Source of the DNA: an uncultured archaeon
GTDB lineage: Archaea; Nanobdellota; Nanobdellia; Woesearchaeales; ARS49
Assembly: GCA_902385765.1 (NCBI GenBank)
Contig: CABMGU010000075.1
Span: forward strand, 1 to 22,810
Reading direction: 5' to 3'
Length of the DNA stretch: 22,810 bases
This document shows positions 12,324 through 18,685 of the stretch, piece after piece; position 1 is the stretch's first letter, and every line of letters starts with the position of its first letter. The position numbers were made by a program, and so were the translations under genes. The notes below the pieces were generated by a model. That model ran no database searches. It was not told the origin of the DNA and worked only from the letters and a program-made list of their open reading frames with translations.

Positions 12324-13462
12324 TCTTCCTCTTTAGGCTCTCCTGAAAGTATTTTCTTAATACGCTCCTCAATCTTAGCTTCAACCTCAGGAGGAATACC
12401 TTTCGGGAACAAACCCTTGCCCTCAAACTCCTTAGGCTTTAACTGAGCTGTCTTCTCAGCAACTTCCTGAGAAAGCTTTTGCTCAGACGTCAAAGGAACT
12501 TCTTTTTCAACAGGCACTTCAACAGGAGGCACTTCTTTTACCGGCTTTTTAGCTTTCTTTGGCTTTTCAACAGGAGCTTCAGGCATTTCGACAGGAACTT
12601 CTGGTTTCTCTTCAACAGCAGGAATTTCAGGCTCTACAGGCTTTTCCTCGACTGCTTCTGGTTTTTCTTCAGTAGCCACCTTCTTATGCTTCTTCTTATG
12701 ATGCTTATGCTCAGGCAATCTTTCTTCAAGAGGAATAGACTCCCGAGGAACATCATAAACATCAAGACCGCCAAGCTTTTCCATAAACAACTGAACACCC
12801 GTAGGAATAATATCAACAGGCTCAACAACAGGATAAGTTTCAAGCTTCTTAGGACCCTTATCAGACTCCAAAACAATCTGAGGAGTCTCCAATCTTTCTT
12901 CGGTCTCCTTGCGCTGGGCAACCTCTGCCTGCTCAATCTCCAGCTCCTTTGACTCAATAGCCTTCTCAATATCACCAGCACTGCCAAACTTATGCTTAAG
13001 CCTGGAAGGATCAATATCAAAATACTCAAAAAATTTCGGAGCAAGCTTGATAAGCTTAGAACGACCAGACTTTTCCCTTGTAATAAAACCAGAATTCTCC
13101 AACTGGGCAAGATGGTCATACGCTTTATTGGTACGAATCTTCACAACCTTTGACTGCAAAACAGGAGCCTTGTAAGCAACAACAGCAAGAGTCTCAAGCT
13201 GACCTTTCGGAAGCTCAGTAGTTGACACAACCTTCTTTACAACACCAGCATACTTCTCCCTGACAGTCAGCTTCCAGGCAGAACCATCCTGCATAAGCAT
13301 AGTAGGACTGCTAGAAGAATCCAACAACAATTTCCACTCTGCCAGAACAGCAAGAACTTCCTCTTCCGGCTTCTTGCACAAACCTGCAAGCTCAGAAAGC
13401 TCCAACTTCCTGCCAGCAGCAAACAAGATAGCCTCAACAACGTGTTTCAGCTCTTCATCCAT
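12320..13462 (-). CDS. scpB: Segregation and condensation protein B with long C-terminal tail
   Basis: Non-SMC subunit of the SMC-kleisin chromosome-organising complex, 380 residues. The conserved part is about residues 1-175: two winged helices with VVEAILFAAGRKLELSELA (about 8-26), KGQLETLAVVAYKAPVLQSKVVKIR (about 86-110; LAVVAYKAP is the family signature) and ITREKSGRSKLIKLAPKFFEYF. The family is usually about 170-200 residues. Here a coil and then a Pro/Glu/Val/Lys-rich, probably disordered tail with a His/Lys patch (HKHHKKKHKK, about 252-261) double the length. It overlaps the unknown gene upstream by 8 bases and the zinc-ribbon gene downstream by 4. Confidence 0.92.
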   Translation of the reverse strand: MDEELKHVVEAILFAAGRKLELSELAGLCKKPEEEVLAVLAEWKLLLDSSSSPTMLMQDGSAWKLTVREKYAGVVKKVVSTTELPKGQLETLAVVAYKAPVLQSKVVKIRTNKAYDHLAQLENSGFITREKSGRSKLIKLAPKFFEYFDIDPSRLKHKFGSAGDIEKAIESKELEIEQAEVAQRKETEERLETPQIVLESDKGPKKLETYPVVEPVDIIPTGVQLFMEKLGGLDVYDVPRESIPLEERLPEHKHHKKKHKKVATEEKPEAVEEKPVEPEIPAVEEKPEVPVEMPEAPVEKPKKAKKPVKEVPPVEVPVEKEVPLTSEQKLSQEVAEKTAQLKPKEFEGKGLFPKGIPPEVEAKIEERIKKILSGEPKEEE

Positions 13463-14015
13463 TTCTTACAAACAATTGACCCTCTTTTTTCAACTCGCCT
13501 TTCTCAACCAGATTATTAACATAAGTCGAAAGAGCATCGCTCTTAATACCAACAAATTTCGACAATTCCTCCAATGATTGAGGAGTCTTGCAAACAAACT
13601 TGATAAAATTATGCAAAATGTTAATCGCGTTCTTATCCAAAACCTGCTTCTGAGCCTGCAAACCCTTCAACATCATATCAGTCTGATGAAGCCTTCCCTG
13701 CAAATCATTAACAAAATCCTCAAACGCAGCCATATCAAGCTCCATCTTTTCAGGAGACATAATCTCAACAGTACTAGGCATGCTGTCAAAACAAAAGTCA
13801 AGCAGTTCGCCAGTATCCTTGAAAGCAATCTGAAGCTCAACAAACTGGGTAAACAACTTATCAGCGGGAACAGGCTCGGCATACTTTTCAATCTGGATGT
13901 CCAAGCCATCCTTCTTAATCTTATCAACGTGCTCCTGCAAAGATTTGGCTATAAACTCCTTAGGAGCACCCAAAATCTCCACCATACACCTTGCGACAAT
14001 AGGCTGTTGTTCCAT
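13455..14015 (-). CDS. Conserved archaeal protein of unknown function linked to scpB
   Basis: 186 residues from the ATG at 14015. I prefer this to the longer frame starting at 14108 because a TATA box (14038-14047) puts transcription start at about 14017, and the extra N-terminal 31 residues would lie upstream of it. Regions: an alpha/beta N-terminal domain (MVEILGAPKEFIAKSLQEHV and LQIAFKDTGELLDFCFDSMPSTVEIMSPEKMELD, in pieces), a coiled coil (about 100-130), and a C-terminal winged helix (QSLEELSKFVGIKSDALSTYVNNLVEKGEL, in pieces). It heads the scpB operon and overlaps scpB by 8 bases. Kleisin-like partner role for SMC-ScpB is a possibility by context only. Confidence 0.8.
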   Translation of the reverse strand: MEQQPIVARCMVEILGAPKEFIAKSLQEHVDKIKKDGLDIQIEKYAEPVPADKLFTQFVELQIAFKDTGELLDFCFDSMPSTVEIMSPEKMELDMAAFEDFVNDLQGRLHQTDMMLKGLQAQKQVLDKNAINILHNFIKFVCKTPQSLEELSKFVGIKSDALSTYVNNLVEKGELKKEGQLFVRNG

Positions 14016-14037
14016 AACGGTAGTGCGAACGCTCACA

Positions 14038-14047
14038 ATTATAAAGC
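14038..14047 (-). promoter_or_regulatory. TATA box for the scpB operon
   Basis: Minus strand reads AGCTTTATAATTG. Centre about 27 bases ahead of the ATG at 14015, giving an essentially leaderless transcript. Confidence 0.65.
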
Positions 14048-14134
14048 TTTTCCTCGCAAAAATAGCAGTATTCGTTATTGCAAAATAGTTACAAAAGCTT
14101 ATAATCATTAATAAAAAAGACTGAAAGGGGTGAT

Positions 14135-14602
14135 ATGATGGGGATATTTGACTTTCTAAAGAAAAGACAGGAAGAGCTACCTATGCCTCCGCCACCAACA
14201 CCGCCAGAAATGCCTCCGATGATAAGAGGCGACATAGAAGAAATAAAAGTCACTGAAGAACACATAGAGCCGCCGTTACCAGAACTGCCACCAGCACTAC
14301 CAGCTCCTGCGAGAGAAGAAGAGGTGCCTGTATTTGATAGAACAATCTCAAAGCCAGAAAAGCTGGAAACAGTAAGACCAACAATAAAACCAACATTCGT
14401 GGCAGTAGAAGACTACAAAAGAATAATCAATGACACAAACATGATACGCGGAAAACTAATGGAAGCAGAAAACTTTGTAAGAAGACTGGGCGACATAAAA
14501 AACGAAGAAGAAAGAGCATTTGAAAAATGGAGAACGCATCTGGAAGACGTAGAGAAAAAACTCGGATACGTAGACCAGCTGATAGCCAAAGCAGACAGGT
14601 GA
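14135..14602 (+). CDS. Coiled-coil protein 1 with proline-rich N-terminal region
   Basis: 155 residues. A strong ribosome-binding stretch (AGGGGTGAT) precedes a double ATG (14135 and 14138); either may be used. The first 12 residues (MGIFDFLKKRQ) could be a membrane or partner-binding amphipathic helix. Residues about 17-85 are rich in Pro and Glu and likely disordered. Residues 88-150 form a helical domain (FVAVEDYKRI ... EKWRTHLEDVEKKLGYVD). That domain aligns without gaps to most of the next protein (residues 8-70 there), with F-V, Y-K, R-x-K-L, a central W and LEDVE-x6-VD in common. Function unknown. It heads a three-gene operon. Confidence 0.75.
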   Translation: MMGIFDFLKKRQEELPMPPPPTPPEMPPMIRGDIEEIKVTEEHIEPPLPELPPALPAPAREEEVPVFDRTISKPEKLETVRPTIKPTFVAVEDYKRIINDTNMIRGKLMEAENFVRRLGDIKNEEERAFEKWRTHLEDVEKKLGYVDQLIAKADR

Positions 14603-14606
14603 AAAA

Positions 14607-14834
14607 ATGGACGAAAGAGCACCGGTATTTGTAAAAATTGATGAGTACAAAGACATAGCAGACATAATGACACTAATGCGAGAGAAATTACGACAGGCAA
14701 AATTCTTACTTGACAAAATCGCAGAGCTGAAAGCACAGGAAGACGCAGAACTAGCCACCTGGGCAAAAGAGCTTGAAGACGTAGAAGAAAGAGTCGCAAG
14801 CGTAGACAAAGCACTATCAGAGCCAAGCATCTAA
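14607..14834 (+). CDS. Coiled-coil protein 2 (paralogue of protein 1 domain)
   Basis: 75 residues consisting almost entirely of the helical domain found at the C-terminus of the preceding protein: FVKIDEYKDI at residues 8-17, MREKLRQAK, W49 or so in the middle, LEDVEERVASVD near the end. Five bases separate it from protein 1 and its TAA is followed at once by the ATG of protein 3. It probably forms helical dimers or hetero-oligomers with its neighbours; this is inferred from paralogy and operon layout. No motif points to an enzymatic role. Confidence 0.75.
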   Translation: MDERAPVFVKIDEYKDIADIMTLMREKLRQAKFLLDKIAELKAQEDAELATWAKELEDVEERVASVDKALSEPSI

Positions 14835-15194
14835 ATGGAAGAAGAACTATTCTTTGTAGGAATCAAGGACCCAATAGAACTGAGGAAAGAACTACTCACA
14901 AGCTCAAAGAACCTGATTGACAGCTTAAGAAAGTTCGAACAGTACACTGAAATCAAACAGGAAAAACAAGCAAATATCCTTGAACTCAAAAGAGTATTTG
15001 ACGAATTAATGGTCCTAAACAAGAAAATAAGAAACCACCTGCCAAAAACGCCATTGAAAGCACCACCGGTGATAAAAGAAGTTCACGAAGAAAAACATGC
15101 GAAAGGCAAACCAACAAAGTTTGCAGAAAACAAAGTAGACGTTCTCGAACAAGAACTCGCCAAGATTGAAGAGAGACTGGGCGGGTTAGAGTAA
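14835..15194 (+). CDS. Coiled-coil protein 3
   Basis: 119 residues, highly charged and helical. It begins MEEELFFVGIKDPIELRKELL, which may be a diverged version of the FV-x-I/V-x-x-Y/P start of proteins 1 and 2 (FFVGIKDPIEL). A helix of about 60 residues follows, then a Pro/Lys linker (LPKTPLKAPPVIKEV, about 69-83) and a C-terminal short coiled coil (VDVLEQELAKIEERLGGLE). The start codon directly follows the stop of protein 2. An A/T-rich stretch after the stop (15195-15220) may end transcription. Confidence 0.75.
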   Translation: MEEELFFVGIKDPIELRKELLTSSKNLIDSLRKFEQYTEIKQEKQANILELKRVFDELMVLNKKIRNHLPKTPLKAPPVIKEVHEEKHAKGKPTKFAENKVDVLEQELAKIEERLGGLE

Positions 15195-15220
15195 AAAGTT
15201 TTCTTAAAATTTTTGGCTAC
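15195..15220 (+). terminator. T-rich stretch after the coiled-coil operon
   Basis: Plus strand reads AAAAGTTTTC TTAAAATTTTT after the stop of protein 3. Two T-runs without a hairpin are consistent with archaeal termination. Confidence 0.35.
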
Positions 15221-15258
15221 GCAATCATAAGTGGAGACTACTTACTATACGGCAAAAC

Positions 15259-15268
15259 ATTTAAATAC
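15259..15268 (+). promoter_or_regulatory. TATA box for the two-gene unknown operon
   Basis: Plus strand reads CATTTAAATACC. Predicted start near 15288-15290, within a few bases of the two candidate ATGs (15284, 15290). Confidence 0.5.
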
Positions 15269-15283
15269 CCAAACTCGTCAAGA

Positions 15284-15526
15284 ATGAACATGGAGAAAGA
15301 AGACGCCATTCTTGTTTTTGATGAACCTGCAAAAGCCCGAATACTTAAAGCTCTCGACTTGAAGCCAAATGCAAAACAAGAACTAGCAGACAAAGAAAAC
15401 AAGATTTTAACAAATGCTGAATACGAATCCATTCATATTCAAGAATTTGGGGGAATTCTGCGCGGTTCAAAAATCGCCATTAAGAAAGACAAAACAGACT
15501 TAGTGCGATATTTTGTTACCAAGTAA
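15284..15526 (+). CDS. Small protein of unknown function
   Basis: 80 residues, or 78 if the second ATG (15290) is used; the TATA box fits either, with a leaderless message. It begins MNMEKEDAILVFDEPAKARILKAL and contains a central acidic/basic mix and the IQEFGGILRGSKIAIKKDKTDLVRYFV C-terminal half, seemingly alpha/beta. I do not recognise it. Ten bases separate it from the next gene, so the two probably act together. Such a small-plus-large gene pair in an accessory region resembles toxin-antitoxin or immunity pairs only in size and layout. Confidence 0.6.
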   Translation: MNMEKEDAILVFDEPAKARILKALDLKPNAKQELADKENKILTNAEYESIHIQEFGGILRGSKIAIKKDKTDLVRYFVTK

Positions 15527-15535
15527 AACACCGAG

Positions 15536-16348
15536 ATGAACTTTTGGAATTTCTTATCAAAATTACTGCCCGATTCCATTGTAAAAATCATCCAAAAAAA
15601 CGATAACCGCAAAATCGAAATCAATGGCGACGTGATCATTATCGGCAACCAGAAAATCGAAGATACGAAACAAGTTGACGAATTCTATGCTGCTCTATCA
15701 AAAGTTGCACAACAAGATACGCTACCATTTCAGCTACTCCACAAAGATATAGCTGAAGAATACTTGACTTACGAAGACATAAGTATACGCGAAAGTGCCA
15801 ATCTTCACCTACTGAAAGAAGTTCTTCCATCAGAAGATATGGAATGCATCTTGATGGCTCGAAGAGTATTGCTTGCATACGACAAAAAAGATAAAGAAAC
15901 AGGTAATGTATTGATGACACAATTAGAACGTAACTTCCCACAAAAGGGTCGCAAAGTATTCAACTTAGTAAGTGTGGGTTATTTCGATGAAATGGTCCTC
16001 CCATTTATCGAAATTTTCAAAGCACAACACGGCATTAAAAATTATGTACAAGAGTTCAGGAAATTTTATGCAGACATCCTTCACTTTTTTCCCATAGCAG
16101 TTTTTGTCGGCAATCGTATGACTGAAGATGGGGTGAAAGTGGAGCTTGAACGCCGATTACACTTCAAGGATGTTCCTTTCATCAGATTGCACGCCATAGG
16201 AACGCAAAATATAGAAAAGGTAGAGAATGCCATCAAAACATCAGGAATTGAGAAAACACATACTACAAGTCGAGCCACATTTACATCACCATCAGGTCTT
16301 CAAGCACTTACGCTTGAAATCAAAATGCCAGAAACCAAAAAAGAGTGA
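15536..16348 (+). CDS. Protein of unknown function
   Basis: 270 residues, soluble, no signal peptide or clear transmembrane helix. An N-terminal amphipathic stretch (MNFWNFLSKLLPDSIVKII) is followed by a short beta-rich part (RKIEINGDVIIIGNQKI), a mostly helical middle with LLHKDIAEEYLTYED and MECILMARRVLLAYDKKDKET in pieces, and an alpha/beta end (HFFPIAVFVGNRMTEDGVKVELERRLH). I recognise no family or active-site motif. Second gene of the small operon starting at 15284; a hairpin and T-run follow it (16408-16454). Confidence 0.65.
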   Translation: MNFWNFLSKLLPDSIVKIIQKNDNRKIEINGDVIIIGNQKIEDTKQVDEFYAALSKVAQQDTLPFQLLHKDIAEEYLTYEDISIRESANLHLLKEVLPSEDMECILMARRVLLAYDKKDKETGNVLMTQLERNFPQKGRKVFNLVSVGYFDEMVLPFIEIFKAQHGIKNYVQEFRKFYADILHFFPIAVFVGNRMTEDGVKVELERRLHFKDVPFIRLHAIGTQNIEKVENAIKTSGIEKTHTTSRATFTSPSGLQALTLEIKMPETKKE

Positions 16349-16407
16349 ATGACATATTAACCTCACATATACAGAAAGGCAGGAACGCGTTTTTGTTTTG
16401 AAAATGT

Positions 16408-16454
16408 CAGCAGGATATAAACCTTGTTTTCCTGTTGGAGTACTCACTTTTTTT
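16408..16454 (+). terminator. Hairpin, palindrome and T-run after the unknown operon
   Basis: An 8 bp stem CAGCAGGA (16408-16415) / UCCUGUUG (16430-16437) with one G.U pair that works only on the plus strand. It is followed by the 8-base palindrome GAGTACTC (16438-16445) and a run of seven T. The rest of the 185-base gap to the next start (16349-16533) holds only AT-rich sequence and a probable TATA element (about 16482-16492) for the HNH gene. Confidence 0.4.
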
Positions 16455-16533
16455 GAACGTTTCTCTACAAGGCAAACTTTTTTAATACACCACACACTAT
16501 ACCTTCATAAAAAAAGAATAAAAAGGTGATATT

Positions 16534-16964
16534 ATGAAGAACCCTCTTGGTATAAATCCGATTTTTGATCCGTTTGGTGAGCACGTTAAAGAGCATAAGC
16601 GTCGTCCTATTGATAAAAATATGCGCTCTTTAGTCTGGAATGCTTATTTCGGTATTCTTAAACCATCAGGCAATGTTATTGTTGTAAACGCATAATCTAT
16701 CACGACGCTTTTCAAGTTGGACACAATAAAGCAGTTGCCAAAGGCGGACTTGACCACATAAGCAATCTTAGACCTATTTGTGGCTCGTGTAATAGCAGTA
16801 TGGGAACGATGAGTATTGAGCAATATAAACGCAAGTTACAACCGCCGAAAAGACGACCTAAAAAGACGAGGAAACACGCCCGAAAAACGCCCCTTGTTGG
16901 CGATATATGGGGTTCGTCAAAGAAGAATAGAAAAGGTCTTGGAGGATTCTTGGGCGGAGTTTAA
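16534..16964 (+). pseudogene. HNH endonuclease, split by a one-base frameshift
   Basis: The first frame (16534-16695) encodes MKNPLGINPIFDPFGEHV... RSLVWNAYFGILKPSGN and then meets a stop. The second frame, entered by a -1 shift at 16674, reads CYCCKRIIYHDAFQVGHNKA, then VAKGGLDHISNLRPICGSCN and SSMGTMSIEQYKRK to a stop at 16964. Joined, they give about 143 residues with an intact HNH core: CxxC knuckle, GHNKAVAKGG His, the N of ISNLRP and the CGSC knuckle. One missing T in the TGTTATTGTTGT-type stretch would explain it. An AGGTGAT ribosome-binding site precedes the ATG, so it was a normal gene. It borders tRNA-Leu(CAA). Pseudogene, sequencing error or, less likely, programmed frameshift. Confidence 0.85.
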
Positions 16965-16983
16965 GCAAGAGTATAATTTCATA

Positions 16984-17096
16984 TGCGGGGGGCAGGATTC
17001 GAACCTGCGAAGGCACTAAGCCAATAGCTGTCACCGCAATCAACTGCGGCAAGTTGCGCTTGAGGCTATCCCCTTTGGCCACTCGGGAACCCCCGC
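16984..17096 (-). tRNA. tRNA-Leu (anticodon CAA) with 29-nt intron
   Basis: Minus-strand class II tRNA of 113 nt including an intron. Acceptor GCGGGGG / CCCCCGC, discriminator A, no encoded CCA; T-arm GCAGG / TTCGAAT / CCTGC; a variable arm with a GGC/GCC stem. The anticodon stem ATAGC / GCTAT closes a 36-base loop. Removing 17030-17058 leaves the 7-base loop CTCAAGA with anticodon CAA and an intron at the canonical 37/38 position. I could not draw a perfect bulge-helix-bulge; the best is a relaxed form with UCA/UGA and CGCAA/UUGCG helices, so the exact splice points are inferred. Confidence 0.9.
17030..17058 (-). other. Predicted tRNA-Leu(CAA) intron
   Basis: 29 bases inserted after position 37. 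It contains a CCGCA / UGCGG hairpin that competes with a CGCAA / UUGCG helix. Removal by the archaeal splicing endonuclease restores a standard 7-base anticodon loop. Confidence 0.7.
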
Positions 17097-17121
17097 CTAT
17101 AAGAATCAGGTTAAATGCACG

Positions 17122-17130
17122 TTTTTAAAT
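17122..17130 (-). promoter_or_regulatory. TATA box for tRNA-Leu(CAA)
   Basis: Minus strand reads GATTTAAAAACG. Its centre lies about 26 bases before 17100, just ahead of the tRNA 5' end. Confidence 0.55.
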
Positions 17131-17155
17131 CTTATCAAAAAAAAGAATAAAATAA

Positions 17156-17485
17156 TTACCAGCCTTTATCATCACAAGCTGAAATCAGCTCCTCAAGCGG
17201 AGCACCAATTTGAACATTCTGCAATGTTCTCGCGTTATAAAGCTCGCGGCCCAAAATGCAATCCTGCGTTGTTAACGTGTCCCTGCCGACATAAACAACA
17301 GGTTCCTGTACAATTGTCCGTTCAGGCATAATATCAGGCCTCGCAATTGCCGTTCCGTACGGAGTATAATACCCATACCCGTGCTTAATCGGACCAGCCA
17401 GACCAGTTGCTCCCTGAGTGCCTGTAAAGAACAACAGACCGAAAACAAACAAAGCCGCAATCGACAACAAATAAACGTTTTTCAT
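17156..17485 (-). CDS. Exported or membrane-anchored protein B (paralogue of the next upstream gene)
   Basis: 109 residues from the ATG at 17485, preceded by a good ribosome-binding site (GAGGTGAAC); a TTG six codons earlier is in frame but lies before that site. An N-terminal hydrophobic segment (about 4-22) is a signal peptide or anchor, followed by a Gly/Tyr-rich stretch (HGYGYYTPYG). The last 35 residues begin with CIL-x-RE and end C-D-D-K-G-W; the paired cysteines are 27 residues apart, as in its neighbour. A disulphide outside the membrane is plausible. I do not know the family. Lies 11 bases after the upstream paralogue. Confidence 0.75.
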   Translation of the reverse strand: MKNVYLLSIAALFVFGLLFFTGTQGATGLAGPIKHGYGYYTPYGTAIARPDIMPERTIVQEPVVYVGRDTLTTQDCILGRELYNARTLQNVQIGAPLEELISACDDKGW

Positions 17486-17496
17486 AAGTTCACCTC

Positions 17497-17820
17497 TTAC
17501 CAATTTTTTGAATCACAATACATTATCATACTATCAAATTCATAAGTGCTTGGAATGCCGTGCATTGACTCAACACGCTTAATCTCACGAGCCAAAATGC
17601 AGGCGTTAGGATTCAATGAAGAAGCATCCGGAACAACATAAACCGGCGACTGTTTCTCAGGAGGATATGATACGGGCCCCACAACAGGAGGCTGATTAAA
17701 ATATTTCGGAGCATAATAAGAGCCAGTAGCAGTTTCATCCTTACTAAAGCCAAGGAGCAAGAAAGCACCAAGTGCCAGCATAGCTACAACCAACAACGGC
17801 CAAATAGACTTATTTTTCAT
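17497..17820 (-). CDS. Exported or membrane-anchored protein A
   Basis: 107 residues. N-terminal basic start (MKNKSIW), a hydrophobic helix (about 8-24), then a Pro/Tyr-rich linker (SYYAPKYFNQPPVVGPVSYPPEK, in pieces) and a C-terminal domain with CILAREIKRVESMHG and the ending C-D-S-K-N-W. That domain aligns without gaps to the downstream protein (CIL-x-RE ... C-D-x-K-x-W, 27 residues between Cys). It is probably attached to the membrane with the Cys-containing domain outside. A TATA-like TTTTAAG (about 17845-17853) lies just upstream and would give a leaderless message. Confidence 0.75.
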   Translation of the reverse strand: MKNKSIWPLLVVAMLALGAFLLLGFSKDETATGSYYAPKYFNQPPVVGPVSYPPEKQSPVYVVPDASSLNPNACILAREIKRVESMHGIPSTYEFDSMIMYCDSKNW

Positions 17821-17862
17821 AACAAAGACACAGGGCTTTCAAGAACTTAAAACATCTGCAAA

Positions 17863-17877
17863 TACAGTACGACTGTA
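17863..17877. promoter_or_regulatory. 6-3-6 inverted repeat upstream of the exported-protein operon
   Basis: TACAGT-ACG-ACTGTA, perfect, in the 58-base gap between the porB stop and the exported-protein start. It lies about 12 bases upstream of the TATA-like element, so it could be a regulator site; a role in ending the porAB message is also possible. Confidence 0.35.
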
Positions 17878-17878
17878 C

Positions 17879-18685
17879 TTACATGAACTCTGCAATGAGC
17901 TTAGAAACATCAATATCAGGCTCTTTGACCAAAGGCGCCCTATAATAGGGTGGCCGGGATTCCTGATAGAAAATACCAATAGGAAGCTTATCAGACAAAG
18001 CAAGCTCAAAAGCCTCAACCTTGCCAAGAGGCTTATCCAGCTTATAGATGCGCTCCTTATACCAGGCAAAAGTGTTAACCTTGTTCAAAGTCACGCAGGG
18101 CTGCAAAATATCAATCAAAGCAAAACCCTTATGCAAAATTGCAGACTTAATCAGCTCTTTCAGATGAGCGATATCCCCTGAAAAACCACGAGCAACAAAA
18201 GAAGCACCAGCAGAAATTGCCAAAGCCAGAGGATTAACAGGCACTTCAGACACGCCAAAAGGCGTAGAAACTGTTTTTGAACTAACACCCGTAGTAGGAG
18301 AAGCCTGACCAGCAGTCAAAGAATAAAGCTGATTATTATGAACAAGATACACAACAGGAACATTAATCCTGCAGGCATGAAGCAAATGATTAGCACCCTC
18401 ACCATAAGCACCGCCATCACCCGCCTGAGCAATAACTGTCAGTTTTGGATTAACAATCTTAGCACCAAGAGCAGGAGGCAAAGAACGACCATGCAAGGAA
18501 TGGAAAACATAAGTCTTAAACCAATTATTCTCATTACCGCCACAACCAACATCAGCAACCAACAAGACATCCTTAGGTGGAAGGTTTAATTCAGCCAAAG
18601 CCTGCGAAAGAGCAATACGAATGGAAAAATTTCCACAACCAGGACACCAAGTAGGAGTGCCAGTCAAATAATCATTTGGCTCCAT
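17879..18685 (-). CDS. porB: 2-oxoacid:ferredoxin oxidoreductase, beta subunit
   Basis: TPP-binding beta subunit of an OFOR, 268 residues from the ATG at 18685; upstream in-frame starts lie within porA and have no family similarity. The N-terminus has the typical TPTWCPGCGNFSI. All four cysteines for the [4Fe-4S] cluster are present: C14, C17, C48 and C197 (in ILQPC). The TPP/Mg motif is GDGGAYGEG (from residue 89) with NN at 117-118. It catalyses CoA-dependent decarboxylation of a 2-oxoacid with reduction of ferredoxin, together with the fused gamma-alpha subunit. It overlaps that gene by 14 bases. Substrate (pyruvate, 2-oxoglutarate or mixed) cannot be fixed from sequence here, so the symbol is generic. 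Confidence 0.93.
   Translation of the reverse strand: MEPNDYLTGTPTWCPGCGNFSIRIALSQALAELNLPPKDVLLVADVGCGGNENNWFKTYVFHSLHGRSLPPALGAKIVNPKLTVIAQAGDGGAYGEGANHLLHACRINVPVVYLVHNNQLYSLTAGQASPTTGVSSKTVSTPFGVSEVPVNPLALAISAGASFVARGFSGDIAHLKELIKSAILHKGFALIDILQPCVTLNKVNTFAWYKERIYKLDKPLGKVEAFELALSDKLPIGIFYQESRPPYYRAPLVKEPDIDVSKLIAEFM

Noticed and set aside
15195..16983. A complete integrated element with attachment repeats at tRNA-Leu(CAA)
   Set aside because: I found no second copy of the tRNA 3' end and no integrase in the window, so only a degraded accessory stretch can be claimed.
16816..17019. Plus-strand frame running from the HNH gene into the tRNA
   Set aside because: It is out of frame with the HNH domain and ends inside tRNA-Leu; the HNH frame explains the sequence.
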